Shown in pieces: positions 42,608-50,772 of a stretch of 64,000 nucleotides of DNA (position 1 is the stretch's first letter; each line of letters starts with the position of its first letter). The stretch spans positions 620,001 to 684,000 of the forward strand of contig WUQR01000139.1 in the NCBI GenBank assembly GCA_009889515.1. The letters are read 5' to 3'. The stretch is from Nitrososphaerota archaeon (GTDB lineage: Archaea; Thermoproteota; Nitrososphaeria_A; Caldarchaeales; Calditenuaceae). The notes beneath the pieces are model-generated. The model was not told where the DNA came from, did no database searches, and was given only the letters and a program-made list of their open reading frames with translations. Both the position numbers and the translations under genes were made by a program.

Positions 42608-44189
42608 GAATCCTCAGCGCTCTTATGGAATAGTCATAGAGTTTTCGCCATAATAGTCTGTTGACGAGTATCACGAAGACCGTCATGACTATGACTGTGA
42701 ACACTAGGCCCGGTGTGTCAGCCATTTCCGCCAGCACGGACATTAGCTTACCTAGACCCGGCGTCTGGACCTCGAATATTCTCCCACCCTCACCAAGCCT
42801 CTCCGCCACTATAACAGTATTCCACGCACCGCCTGTCGCGGTTATCAACCCCGTCACTATCGATGGTGTCGCGAATGGGAGGTAAATATACCTAAACTTG
42901 CTGAAACCCGAGAGTCTATACAGCCTGGCAAGCTCTCGATATTCCCCGTGAACCTTGTTGAACCCGCTTAGTGTCGAGTAGAATACATACCACACAGAAC
43001 CCAGCGACATAAGCAGTATCGCCCCAAGCTCTCGGGAGTAGATACCGCCCTCAAAGAAGCCCGAGATGATCGGGAAAATTAGCGGCGATGGGAGAGAAGC
43101 AATGATTTGAAGGATGGGTAGGAGGGTATTCCTGACATCCGGCTTCTCGGAAATGATGTAAGCGATGGGCAGGCTGATTGACAGCATTAGTGCCAAGCAT
43201 ATTAATACACGAGAGAAGGAATAGGCGAGTGCCTCTCCGATGCTCAGTATCCCCAGCCTAACACCGGCAGCCGCCACACTGGCAACAGCCGCCCACACAT
43301 CATCTATGTTTGCGTATATCCTCGGCCCAGCGAAGACAAGCAGAACAACGATAAAGACTATGAATATTAGACGCTTAACATCACTCCCCACATACTTTAT
43401 GTTGACTAGCTGGATTGGGAAAACTCGGTGGGTAAGCCCTGCTATGCGCCTCTGCTCCATCCTCAATGGGGATTGGATGGACTTGATGCGGGTGTAGAGT
43501 CCCATGATCATCGGTGTCCTCTGAACAGCGGGGGGCTGGGCTATGTCGAACCTATACCTGTCCGAGTATGAGATGAGGGGCATCAGAACTAGGAGGTATG
43601 CGGCGATAATGCTGAGGGCCGTAGCAACCAGACCTATCGCGATGCCAGTATAGTTTCCCATCCCCAAGTATCTCAGGATGAGCGTCCCTATACCCGCCAC
43701 CCTCACCTCAGCCTCTCCGAGAGCTATCACCTCGCTGGCTGCTAGGAAGTAGAAGGCGTTGGATAAGCTCGCGGGCAACTGGTCCACAATCTTGGGGAAA
43801 ACGGCCGGGACGTAGATCTTCCCAAACCTATCTTTCAGTGACAACTTGCTGAGCTCCGCAACCTCGATCATGGACTGCGGTATAGATCGGGCCCCCTCAT
43901 AGACTGCGAATGCCAGGTTCCAGAACGTGCAGGTAAATATGAGGAAGATTGATGCGATCTCATAGCCTAGTACGGGTACGGCACTCGCCAGCACAAAGAC
44001 TGCCAGGGGGAAGAAACCCAATATCGGCACACTCTGGAGAACATCTAGGATGGGGATAACAATCCTATCAACCCGCCTACTTATCCCAGAATATATGCCG
44101 ACAATTACAGCCGCGAAGACGGATATGGCTAGGGCTGCAGCAATCCTAGCCCAAGATAGTGCTACAGCCACTAATACCTCCCACAGCAA
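42594..44189 (-). CDS. ABC transporter permease, duplicated anion-transport type
   Basis: A 531-residue membrane protein that fuses two permease domains, each with an EAA-type coupling loop: EVAELSKLSLKDRFGKIYVPAVFPKI near residue 115 and ELARLYRLSGFSKFRYIYLPFATPSI near 415. About 12 membrane helices are visible. This is the duplicated-permease form of nitrate/sulfonate importers; one polypeptide can replace the homodimer. No substrate-binding protein gene is adjacent. It is the first gene of the two-gene operon. Confidence 0.9.
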   Translation of the reverse strand: MLWEVLVAVALSWARIAAALAISVFAAVIVGIYSGISRRVDRIVIPILDVLQSVPILGFFPLAVFVLASAVPVLGYEIASIFLIFTCTFWNLAFAVYEGARSIPQSMIEVAELSKLSLKDRFGKIYVPAVFPKIVDQLPASLSNAFYFLAASEVIALGEAEVRVAGIGTLILRYLGMGNYTGIAIGLVATALSIIAAYLLVLMPLISYSDRYRFDIAQPPAVQRTPMIMGLYTRIKSIQSPLRMEQRRIAGLTHRVFPIQLVNIKYVGSDVKRLIFIVFIVVLLVFAGPRIYANIDDVWAAVASVAAAGVRLGILSIGEALAYSFSRVLICLALMLSISLPIAYIISEKPDVRNTLLPILQIIASLPSPLIFPIISGFFEGGIYSRELGAILLMSLGSVWYVFYSTLSGFNKVHGEYRELARLYRLSGFSKFRYIYLPFATPSIVTGLITATGGAWNTVIVAERLGEGGRIFEVQTPGLGKLMSVLAEMADTPGLVFTVIVMTVFVILVNRLLWRKLYDYSIRALRIHEQL

Positions 44190-44230
44190 GAGTCCCGTCT
44201 CACGTAGATGCTGTCTACGGTAAATATCTT

Positions 44231-45550
44231 CTACTTACCCGACCCGCGAACGGTTTCGAGAATACCTCTTCGCCCCAGCCTGACCCTAAGTGATATCAGC
44301 CTCTCCCCGCTAAAGATCCATGCCGCAACGCCCAGCAACAACACAAGATAGGCAAGAGTGACTAGGATGTGGGTGAGGGCTGCGGGTATATCCGAAGCTG
44401 TTGCAGACTCTAGCGCTAGGAACACGTGTGTCACGGGGTTTAACATCATTATGGTTAGGAGAGTTGGGTCAAGTGTACTAAGCCCGCCGAGCAGCTGTAG
44501 CATGAATGGGGGGAGAAAGAGTAGTGATAGAAGGAGGGATGCGAGTTGCTGACCACCGCGAACATCCCCCGCGACTACTCCCGCCAAAATACCGATTGAC
44601 AGTGTCAGAGCAAGCGAGATTATAACAATCAATCCCAGGAGAAGCAGGACCGGTCCGGACAAGCTGTAAAAAGTGGACAACATTTCGGCACCTGTTTGGA
44701 CACCCTCTACCGGGGGCTGACGAATCATCGACATTATCCCTTGGAAGTAAATGAGGAATCCTATCATGAAGGAGGCTCCGCCCAGCGCCGCCAAGACGAT
44801 CGAGCTTAGAAGCTTAGATGCGAGGAGCTTCAGCCTGTGTATGGGTAGGGTTAGAAGTATCTCAAGGGTTTTCGCCTCTTTCTCCAAGGCTACGCTGGTT
44901 GCTGAGACGCTGCCGGCTGTAACGGCTATTATGAATATTCCGATCGGAATTGTCAGGGAGAGGTATAGCACGGGTTGGAAAACAGTAGTTGAAACCCCGC
45001 CCAATACTTGACCCTGATAGACGATAAACTCTGAGGCCGTGAATGGCGACTTATAGAACCTCACATCTATTCCCTCACCGCTGGCAAGCCTCTCGCCAAA
45101 AATAGTCGAAGAATAGCTGACGAGGGCCTGGAAGTTTGAGAGGCCCTGTAGCTCACTAATCGATAGTCTCTCGAGACGGTAGTATAATTGTATTGAGGCT
45201 TGCCTATAGTTGGTGATGTTCTGGGAGAAGCCTTCGGGGATGATTATGAGAAGCCTCGAATCCAGCCCCTCCAGAATCTCGTTTAGATCACCACCACTTG
45301 GAGTGGGCTTTAGTCTGACACCGGCTCTCTTCAGCGTCTCTAGCAATTCGCGCGACGCCCACCCGTCGTCTCTGTCCAGAACTGCTGCCTCGAAAACCTG
45401 CTGAGCCCTCCCTGCTGAGGAGAATCCCGCAACCATCGTGAGCCCGAGGAGAGGGAAGAGAATGAGTGGCATTAGTAGAATGCCTATTAGGATTGTTTTC
45501 TCGGCGAGCAGCTCGCGTAGCTCCTTCCAAACAAGAACACTAAAACTCAT
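44231..45550 (-). CDS. ABC-2 type exporter permease
   Basis: A 439-residue permease of the NatB/ABC-2 kind: first membrane helix near residues 20-45 (KTILIGILLMPLILFPLLGL), a large external loop of about 140 residues, then five to six helices, with the coupling segment VALEKEAKTLEILLTLPIHRLKLLASKLL. It overlaps the ATPase gene (45547) by 4 nt. Substrate unknown; sodium, drugs or lipids are typical. Confidence 0.9.
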   Translation of the reverse strand: MSFSVLVWKELRELLAEKTILIGILLMPLILFPLLGLTMVAGFSSAGRAQQVFEAAVLDRDDGWASRELLETLKRAGVRLKPTPSGGDLNEILEGLDSRLLIIIPEGFSQNITNYRQASIQLYYRLERLSISELQGLSNFQALVSYSSTIFGERLASGEGIDVRFYKSPFTASEFIVYQGQVLGGVSTTVFQPVLYLSLTIPIGIFIIAVTAGSVSATSVALEKEAKTLEILLTLPIHRLKLLASKLLSSIVLAALGGASFMIGFLIYFQGIMSMIRQPPVEGVQTGAEMLSTFYSLSGPVLLLLGLIVIISLALTLSIGILAGVVAGDVRGGQQLASLLLSLLFLPPFMLQLLGGLSTLDPTLLTIMMLNPVTHVFLALESATASDIPAALTHILVTLAYLVLLLGVAAWIFSGERLISLRVRLGRRGILETVRGSGK

Positions 45551-46269
45551 TGAGCCCCCCTCTTCAGCGAGAGGAAAAGTTCTTCAAGATTCTCTGCACC
45601 CGCGCTCTCCTTCAGATATTTTGGCTGACCCTCCGCGATTATCACTCCCTCATCTATGATGGCGATTCTATCACAGAGATACTCCACCTCCAGCATGTTA
45701 TGGCTCGAGATGAGAAAAGTCATGCCTTGGCGCGAATACTTCTTTATCACGTCTCTCACATATACTGCGTGCATAACATCTAGGCCGGATGTAGGCTCGT
45801 CTAGGATGGCTACCTTTGGGCGGGCGATCAGCGCGCCTGCCAGCAGAATACGCCTTCTCATCCCCAGGCTGTAGGAGCCCATCCTAGACCGAAGCGCATC
45901 ACCAAGACCTGAGACTTCCTCAGCCTCATGCAGCGCCTCCACCTCATCCCTGTTATAGATCCTTGCCAGAAATCGGATGTAGTCCACACCACTCAGGCTC
46001 CTGTAAACCCCGGCCTCCTCTGGAAGATACGAGATTAAACTCCTGACCTCCTGCGCATCTCTCACCACATCAAACCCGAATATCTTTGCACCACCCCTAC
46101 TGGGCCTCAAAATTGTGGCGAGTATCCGGAAACATGTCGTCTTCCCTGCGCCGTTTGGTCCAATCAGGCCGAAAACCTCACCTGGACTGACCCTGAAGCT
46201 GACTCCCTTCAAAGCCGCGCGCTCCCCGAAAAACTTCCAGACACCATCCACCTCAACAGCCGCGGCCAA
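45547..46269 (-). CDS. ABC-2 type exporter ATPase
   Basis: A 240-residue ATPase with Walker A GPNGAGKTT (37-45), signature YSLGMRRRILLAGAL (133-147; LGMRR in place of LSGGQ) and Walker B VAILDEPTSGLD (153-164), then ISSHNMLEVEYLCDRIAII. TTG start. Translationally coupled to the permease that follows. The degenerate signature loop is usual for this subfamily. Confidence 0.93.
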   Translation of the reverse strand: MAAAVEVDGVWKFFGERAALKGVSFRVSPGEVFGLIGPNGAGKTTCFRILATILRPSRGGAKIFGFDVVRDAQEVRSLISYLPEEAGVYRSLSGVDYIRFLARIYNRDEVEALHEAEEVSGLGDALRSRMGSYSLGMRRRILLAGALIARPKVAILDEPTSGLDVMHAVYVRDVIKKYSRQGMTFLISSHNMLEVEYLCDRIAIIDEGVIIAEGQPKYLKESAGAENLEELFLSLKRGAQ

Positions 46270-46374
46270 ACCTACAGAAGAAACGCCCGCCCAACTAGAT
46301 ATAGGTGATGAGGGGCAGCGGAGTGATTCCCGCCTCTAGAATTTTTATACAGGCTTCATACCTGAACCCTTGAA

Positions 46375-46467
46375 GCGGCGGTAGTCTAGCCTGGTAGGAC
46401 ACCAAGCACATAGATGCGTGGAAGCCTGCCACGCTGGGGGTCGCGGGTTCAAATCCCGCCCGCCGCA
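46375..46467 (+). tRNA. tRNA-Gly (anticodon GCC) with 19-nt intron in the anticodon stem
   Basis: The acceptor GCGGCGG (46375-46381) pairs with CCGCCGC (46460-46466), discriminator A. The T arm is GCGGGTTCAAATCCCGC. The 3' anticodon half CTGCCAC-GCTGG needs a 5' strand CCAGC, but the DNA has CCA, then 19 nt, then GC. Removing 46405-46423 (or shifted by one, since an A is repeated) gives a normal 74-nt tRNA-Gly(GCC). The intron therefore lies near position 29/30, not at the canonical 37/38. TTTTTATAC lies about 30 nt upstream. There is no encoded CCA. Confidence 0.9.
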
Positions 46468-46583
46468 CAGCTGATTTATCGCTTGTAAGATGGGCTAAGC
46501 GCTGGATATTGTTTGAGCCGGAATTGACGGATTAGTAAATGCCTTTCTTCCAGCCTGACGTTATCTATAACCCGCATTTGGTA

Positions 46584-46669
46584 CGCCGGGGGAGGGATTC
46601 GAACCCTCGCGGCCCGAAACGGGCCACAGGCTCTCCAGGCCTGCGCATTGACCTCTCTGCCACCCCGGC
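46584..46669 (-). tRNA. tRNA-Ser (anticodon GGA)
   Basis: On the minus strand, acceptor GCCGGGG/CCCCGGC with discriminator G, anticodon loop CTGGAGA (GGA), long variable arm GTGGCCCGTTTCGGGCC and T arm GAGGGTTCGAATCCCTC. It starts 7 nt after the cbf5 stop codon, in the same direction. It differs from tRNA-Ser(TGA) at 23.9 kb mainly in the D arm and anticodon. Confidence 0.95.
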
Positions 46670-46675
46670 CCTCTG

Positions 46676-47729
46676 TTATGTTGTGGGCTGGCTTGTTTTA
46701 GATTTTCCTTTCCCCCATCTTGGGGGGTAGGTGCCTCGCGCCATGAAGACCCTGTCGGTCTTGGCTATGATTCCCCCTTCTCTCAGGATTTCTTCAGTGG
46801 ATTTTAATGCTTTGGCTATTGCGACTATCTCGCCCTTAAGTGTGTAGATTCCGATTGTTGCTCCTCGGGTGATTCTTGTCTCTGCTTGGGCGACTCCGGG
46901 CTTGGCTAGGGGTGCGCCGTGGCAGATGGCGTCGACTGCAGAGTCGAGGACGACTATTCTGGGTATGTATTCTAGGAGCTCCTCTATGGGTCTGACGATG
47001 CTGCGCAGCATCTTCTCATCCCCGCCCTCACGGTACTGCCAGGCTGCGCGCTGTAGCTGCTGGACTGTTACCGCTTCCTTCTCAGACTTGGGGCCTATCC
47101 GTATGCGCCTCAGCTCGACCATGTGGGCCCCAACACCAAGGACCAGTCCTAAGTCGTGGCAGAGCTTTCGGACGTATGTGCCGCCGCTTACGATCATTCT
47201 TAGGAGGACGTCGCGCCCATCCCTCTCCAAGACCTCGGCCTCGAACAATTCCTTCTTCCTGACCTGTCTCGCGACGTTGGACCTCACGGGCGGTGTCTGG
47301 TAGAACTCTCCGATGAACTGTGAGAGCCCCCACTCGAGGTCGTTGTCGTCGACGTCTCCGTGGAGCCTAAGCAGGCAGACGTACTCCTTCGGGTAAGTGT
47401 GGATCTCCGCAGAGGCCTTTGTTGCGTTTCCTAGGAGGATTGGGAGTAGCCCGGAGACTGCGGGATCTCCCCCACCCGTTAGGGTCTAGGGTCCCGCCGT
47501 GCCCAGCCCTCTCAACTCCCAGCAGTCTTCTGACCCGCTCGGTTATCTCGCCGCTTGTGGGGCCGCGGGGCTTGTCCAAGGGGATGTAGCCATAGTTGAG
47601 CATGTCTTGGATTGGGCGTTCCTCAGGTCTAGAGCCGTATCGCGGGTCTGTTTCGGCCTCCTTGATGGTTACGTATTCGCGTTCAGCAGGCCAGGGGCTT
47701 ACGCTGTGCCGTAGGAAAATGCCTACCAC
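46676..47729 (-). CDS. cbf5: tRNA/rRNA pseudouridine synthase Cbf5, interrupted by a 19-nt intron
   Basis: Cbf5 is the catalytic subunit of H/ACA guide RNPs. Exon 1 (47729-47479) encodes the N-terminus through GHGGTLDP; exon 2 (47459-46676) continues [69 protein letters not shown] and a C-terminal PUA domain ([23 protein letters not shown]). The frames are joined only if 47460-47478 is removed, giving 344 residues and restoring the conserved DPKVSG after the catalytic Asp. GTG start overlaps the L14e stop. The C-terminal tail [11 protein letters not shown] is encoded by the promoter element of the downstream tRNA-Ser. Confidence 0.88.
46691..46708 (-). promoter_or_regulatory. tRNA-Ser(GGA) promoter element inside cbf5
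   Basis: GGAAAATCTAAAACAAGC on the minus strand, 22 nt upstream of the tRNA, matches 17 of 18 bases of the element at the same distance before tRNA-Ser(TGA). Here it lies within the last codons of cbf5. Confidence 0.6.
47460..47478 (-). other. Putative BHB-type intron in cbf5 (19 nt)
   Basis: Minus-strand sequence CGGGTGGGGGAGATCCCGC. Removing it joins GACCCTAA to AGTCTCC, giving codons for Asp-Pro-Lys-Val-Ser. GGG and CCC (or CGGG and CCCG) inside can pair around a loop of about 10 nt, and AGAC before it can pair with GTCT after it. Cuts would fall as AA^C and GC^A, the cut pattern of a bulge-helix-bulge site, although the bulges are not a perfect 3-4-3 arrangement. Splicing would be by the tRNA-splicing endonuclease. 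Confidence 0.75.
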
Positions 47730-48004
47730 CTAGATATCTCAGCCCTCCTCTTCATGTAGTCGATAAGCCCACTCTCCTCCAGTGCCTTTACCACCTCCTC
47801 ATCACTCGCGTCCCTCTTCACCTCGATCTTATACTGTGTTGGCAGGATGTGGAGGATGTTTACGGCGCGCCTCCTAAGACCAGTTAAGCCGGGCGGACCA
47901 GTAACGAGTACCCTATTGCCTCCTACAACATTCACTACAACTCCTTTTAGACCGGCGTCGCGCCCTGCAACCTTCACCACTATTCTTCCAATCTCGGCCA
48001 CCAT
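47723..48004 (-). CDS. rpl14e: Large ribosomal subunit protein L14e
   Basis: About 93 residues from ATG 48004 (GTG 48016 adds four). KOW-type fold: [54 protein letters not shown], typical of L14e. GGTGG lies 8 nt upstream of the ATG. Directly upstream of cbf5 with overlapping stop and start, the standard archaeal order. Confidence 0.93.
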   Translation of the reverse strand: MVAEIGRIVVKVAGRDAGLKGVVVNVVGGNRVLVTGPPGLTGLRRRAVNILHILPTQYKIEVKRDASDEEVVKALEESGLIDYMKRRAEISRW

Positions 48005-48095
48005 ACCTGAATCCACCTATCACTAATGCCCTGTAATAAATCTCAGCCGCGCAGTGATCTCTACCCTTTTTAACTCGCTATGCGAATCAATATCT

Positions 48096-48671
48096 GTGCC
48101 TAAGACGGACATCGTGGTTATAGTGAGTGGTCTAGCGGCTTCGGGGAAGAGTACCTTATCGCGCCTTCTCGCCGAGAGGCTGGGTGTTGAACGCTACTCT
48201 GGGGGAGAGGCTTTGAAATCGATCGCCAAGCAGAGGGGCTTCGACACATCTGGGAACAGGTGGTGGGAGAGTGAGGCAGGTATGCAGTTTCTAGCACTGA
48301 GGGAGAGGGATGGGAGCCTGGACAGGATGGTTGATGAGGAGCTTCTCAGGTTGGCTCGGCGTGGCGGGGTCGTTATTGATAGCTGGGTCTTACCATGGCT
48401 CTTCGACGGCGGGTTCAAGGTCTGGCTCAAGGCGGATAAAGAGGTGAGGGCGGAGAGGCTGGCCAAGAGGGCTGGGCTCAGACTCGAGGAGGCGCGAAGG
48501 ATACTGGATGAGCGAGATGCAAGAAACGTGGAACTCTACCATCGTCTGTATGGCATGAAGCTGGGCGAGGATTATACCCCATTCCACCTCATATTGGACA
48601 CTTCGCGCCTTAGTGGTGAGGAGGTTTTTGAGATAGTGTACTTGGCCGTCAGGCACTACTTTGACTTGTAG
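48096..48671 (+). CDS. cmk: Cytidylate kinase, archaeal type
   Basis: Phosphorylates CMP/dCMP. From GTG 48096 the protein has 191 residues: P-loop [52 protein letters not shown] and a lid region [41 protein letters not shown] at 48067-48074 is 26 nt upstream of the GTG, favouring it over the start at 48054. It overlaps the convergent L34e gene by 23 nt. Confidence 0.92.
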   Translation: MPKTDIVVIVSGLAASGKSTLSRLLAERLGVERYSGGEALKSIAKQRGFDTSGNRWWESEAGMQFLALRERDGSLDRMVDEELLRLARRGGVVIDSWVLPWLFDGGFKVWLKADKEVRAERLAKRAGLRLEEARRILDERDARNVELYHRLYGMKLGEDYTPFHLILDTSRLSGEEVFEIVYLAVRHYFDL

Positions 48672-48855
48672 GGCTGCTCGCTGCAGCCTCCTTCACAACC
48701 CATCTGAGAATCGCATCTCTTAGACAGGCGTGGCAGAGATATCCCCCATATAGCCTCTCCACCCGCTTCTCACTAGCTGGCAGCTTCCGCCCATCAGAGA
48801 CGCCCCCCAGCGGCCGGCCACACCACGCGCATCTCCGAGTCAACTTCTGAAACAC
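48649..48855 (-). CDS. rpl34e: Large ribosomal subunit protein L34e, short form
   Basis: Up to 68 residues. The zinc-binding core [10 protein letters not shown]...[26 protein letters not shown] is clear L34e, with both C-x2-C pairs. The N-terminal segment of about 25 residues found in typical L34e is missing, and only 6 nt separate the gene from the preceding DUF106 stop, so it cannot be restored upstream. GGAGGAG overlaps the GTG at 48855; TTG 48843 has better spacing and may be the true start. Confidence 0.85.
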   Translation of the reverse strand: MFQKLTRRCAWCGRPLGGVSDGRKLPASEKRVERLYGGYLCHACLRDAILRWVVKEAAASSPTSQSSA

Positions 48856-48861
48856 CTCCTC

Positions 48862-49335
48862 CTACTTCTTTGCGGTGTCTGAAGTAGTAATCTTCATACC
48901 TAAAAACTTGTTTATCGGCAGGCTGATAGCGAAGAATGTCAATAGATACCAGCCGAAAAACTGTATTTTCCCCGCCACCGAGATGAATGGCAGCTCGAGC
49001 CCGGGCGGCATGGTTAGGAGCGGTGTGTGGCCATACCTCGCATTTGCGAAGAAGAAAAAGGTGAAGAAGATTACCATGGAGATTAACATGAGTATCATGT
49101 TTTTTCCGAATATCTTGGCTTGGACCTTCTGCATGTATTCCTTCTTCTTCTCCAGCCTCTCCACGGCTTTCATGTCCTTCTCCCTCAATGCCTTCATGAG
49201 CTCCCGATTATATTTGGTAACCTCTTGCATTGCGAGCATGTCCTCCTTGCTTAAGATTACGCGTCGAAGGCCGGCTGAGACTACTGCCAGCATAGCGGAG
49301 AAGCCTAATATCTCGAAGACAGCAGCCTCAACCAT
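48862..49335 (-). CDS. DUF106/EMC3-TMCO1 family membrane protein
   Basis: A 157-residue membrane protein of the archaeal Get1/EMC3/TMCO1 family, related to Oxa1/YidC insertases. N-terminal helix (EILGFSAMLAVVSAGL), a coiled-coil cytosolic segment (SKEDMLAMQEVTKYNRELMKALREKDMKAVERLEKKKE), then two more helices (MILMLISMVIFFTFFFF and IQFFGWYLLTFFAISLPINKFLGM). It follows secY with GAGGAG at the start, suggesting joint work in membrane insertion. The adk gene usual between them is missing. Confidence 0.92.
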   Translation of the reverse strand: MVEAAVFEILGFSAMLAVVSAGLRRVILSKEDMLAMQEVTKYNRELMKALREKDMKAVERLEKKKEYMQKVQAKIFGKNMILMLISMVIFFTFFFFANARYGHTPLLTMPPGLELPFISVAGKIQFFGWYLLTFFAISLPINKFLGMKITTSDTAKK

Positions 49336-49337
49336 CC

Positions 49338-50768
49338 CTACTCCTCACCCACGAGCCGCGCGAGGGCCGGGTAGGTCTCGGCTACGCGCTCCCTCACCAG
49401 TATCTGGTAATACTGGTAGAGGATTCCAATCATTAGTAGTAGTCCAGTCCCTGTCCCGAAGGCGTTGACATAGTTTGCTGTACTTGCCAAGAGGCCTACT
49501 ATAATTGAACCTATGATGGCTACTGTATAGATGTATCGGCGGAGGATTGAAGAGATAATGACAGGCGACCTTCTGAAGCCGGGAACCTGCATGCCTGCAG
49601 CTATTAGCTGGTCTGCAACCCTCTCAGGCGATAGCCCACCGACAGTAATCCAGAACCGCCCCAGCATGAGGCAGAACCCTACCATAAGCCCCACAAAGGC
49701 GAGAGACCTTATTGGGTCGGCAACAGCCTCTGTAAAGTTTGATGGGCCTAGCGCGTAGTAGGCTAGGCCGCCGGTGGGGATGGGCTGGTTTCTCCCCTCG
49801 GCGACTGTGAATGTGCCTAGGAGGTTTAGGATCGGGTTTGAGTTGTCCGAGTTGTATCTTGACCACACGATTGAGGAGAGGTAGTAGATGTTTGTGAAGA
49901 TTGTTGAGGCGAAGATGACTGGGACGTTGGAGACGTAGAGCAGCTTGATCGGGTATGTTCCTCTAAACCCGCTATACCTCGAGTGGCTGATTGGAATATT
50001 GACTCTAACACCCTCCAAGTAGATTAGAGCCAGGATTATTGAGATGGTTGATATGAGCCCAAGGATGTCGCCGCGTTGAGCCACGTGTCTTATGAAGAGC
50101 GGCCCAATACCATCGGGCGTGAATAAGCCCTGGACAACTGCGAGGATGACTCCGTGGAAGTACCCGTCTTGGAGGATGAGGGGTGAGAAGAGGTCGGAGA
50201 ATATCTGTCCAGCCACACCCGCGGCGATGAAGAGGCTTATCCCGCTTCCAAGACCCCACCCCTTCTGAACCAGCTCGTCCATCAGCATTATCACGACTGT
50301 TGCGAAGAAGAGCTGTGCGAATACGAGGAGTTGTGCGGTGGGTGTAAGCGTCCCGAAGTATCCCGCGAATATGTAGGCCGCCCCTTGAAATATCGCTATC
50401 ACCAGTGTGAAGACTTTGCTGAGTGCTGTGAATAGCGCTCTATCCTCACTCTTTTTTAGGTCTAGGCGCAGTATCTCAGCCCCCACGAGGAGCTGGAGGA
50501 TCAGGCCACCGGTGACTATTGGGCCTATCCCCAGGGTAGTTAGTGTACCGATGTTGGATGCGAAGATTATGTTGAGGAGTAGGGGGCTGGCCTGCTGGGG
50601 TGAGACTGATACTCCGTAGAGTGCGGTGCTGCTCATGGCCTCGTATATCACAAGGACTAGTGCTGTCCAGATGAGTCGTTCTGAAAGCGTAAGCCTCTTG
50701 ATTGGCTTAGCGGCCTCTGGCAGAAGTCTTGTAAGAACCTCGCCGAGCCTTCTCCTCTCCTCACTCAT
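49338..50768 (-). CDS. secY: Preprotein translocase subunit SecY
   Basis: The protein-conducting channel. The 476-residue protein has about ten membrane helices, with the plug region near YGVSVSPQQASPLLLNIIFASNIGTLTTLGIGPIVTGGLILQLLVG, LVQKGWGLGSGISLFIAAGVAGQIF and ELVQKG motifs, VNIPISHSRYSGFRGTYPIKLLYVSNVPVIF and the C-terminal YIYTVAIIGSIIVGLLASTANYVNAFGTGTGLLL. It follows L15 by 4 nt. Confidence 0.97.
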   Translation of the reverse strand: MSEERRRLGEVLTRLLPEAAKPIKRLTLSERLIWTALVLVIYEAMSSTALYGVSVSPQQASPLLLNIIFASNIGTLTTLGIGPIVTGGLILQLLVGAEILRLDLKKSEDRALFTALSKVFTLVIAIFQGAAYIFAGYFGTLTPTAQLLVFAQLFFATVVIMLMDELVQKGWGLGSGISLFIAAGVAGQIFSDLFSPLILQDGYFHGVILAVVQGLFTPDGIGPLFIRHVAQRGDILGLISTISIILALIYLEGVRVNIPISHSRYSGFRGTYPIKLLYVSNVPVIFASTIFTNIYYLSSIVWSRYNSDNSNPILNLLGTFTVAEGRNQPIPTGGLAYYALGPSNFTEAVADPIRSLAFVGLMVGFCLMLGRFWITVGGLSPERVADQLIAAGMQVPGFRRSPVIISSILRRYIYTVAIIGSIIVGLLASTANYVNAFGTGTGLLLMIGILYQYYQILVRERVAETYPALARLVGEE

Positions 50769-50772
50769 CTCC

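Noticed and set aside
46468-46583. A further RNA gene between tRNA-Gly and tRNA-Ser
   Set aside because: No tRNA fold, box C/D or H/ACA pattern that I can support in these 116 bases.
23934-46669. Long dispersed repeat at 23.9 and 46.6 kb suggesting a mobile element
   Set aside because: The repeat is two tRNA-Ser genes with their promoters.
46676-47729. cbf5 as a frameshifted pseudogene
   Set aside because: Both halves are fully conserved and the break is a clean 19-nt insert with complementary ends whose removal restores a family motif; an intron explains it better.
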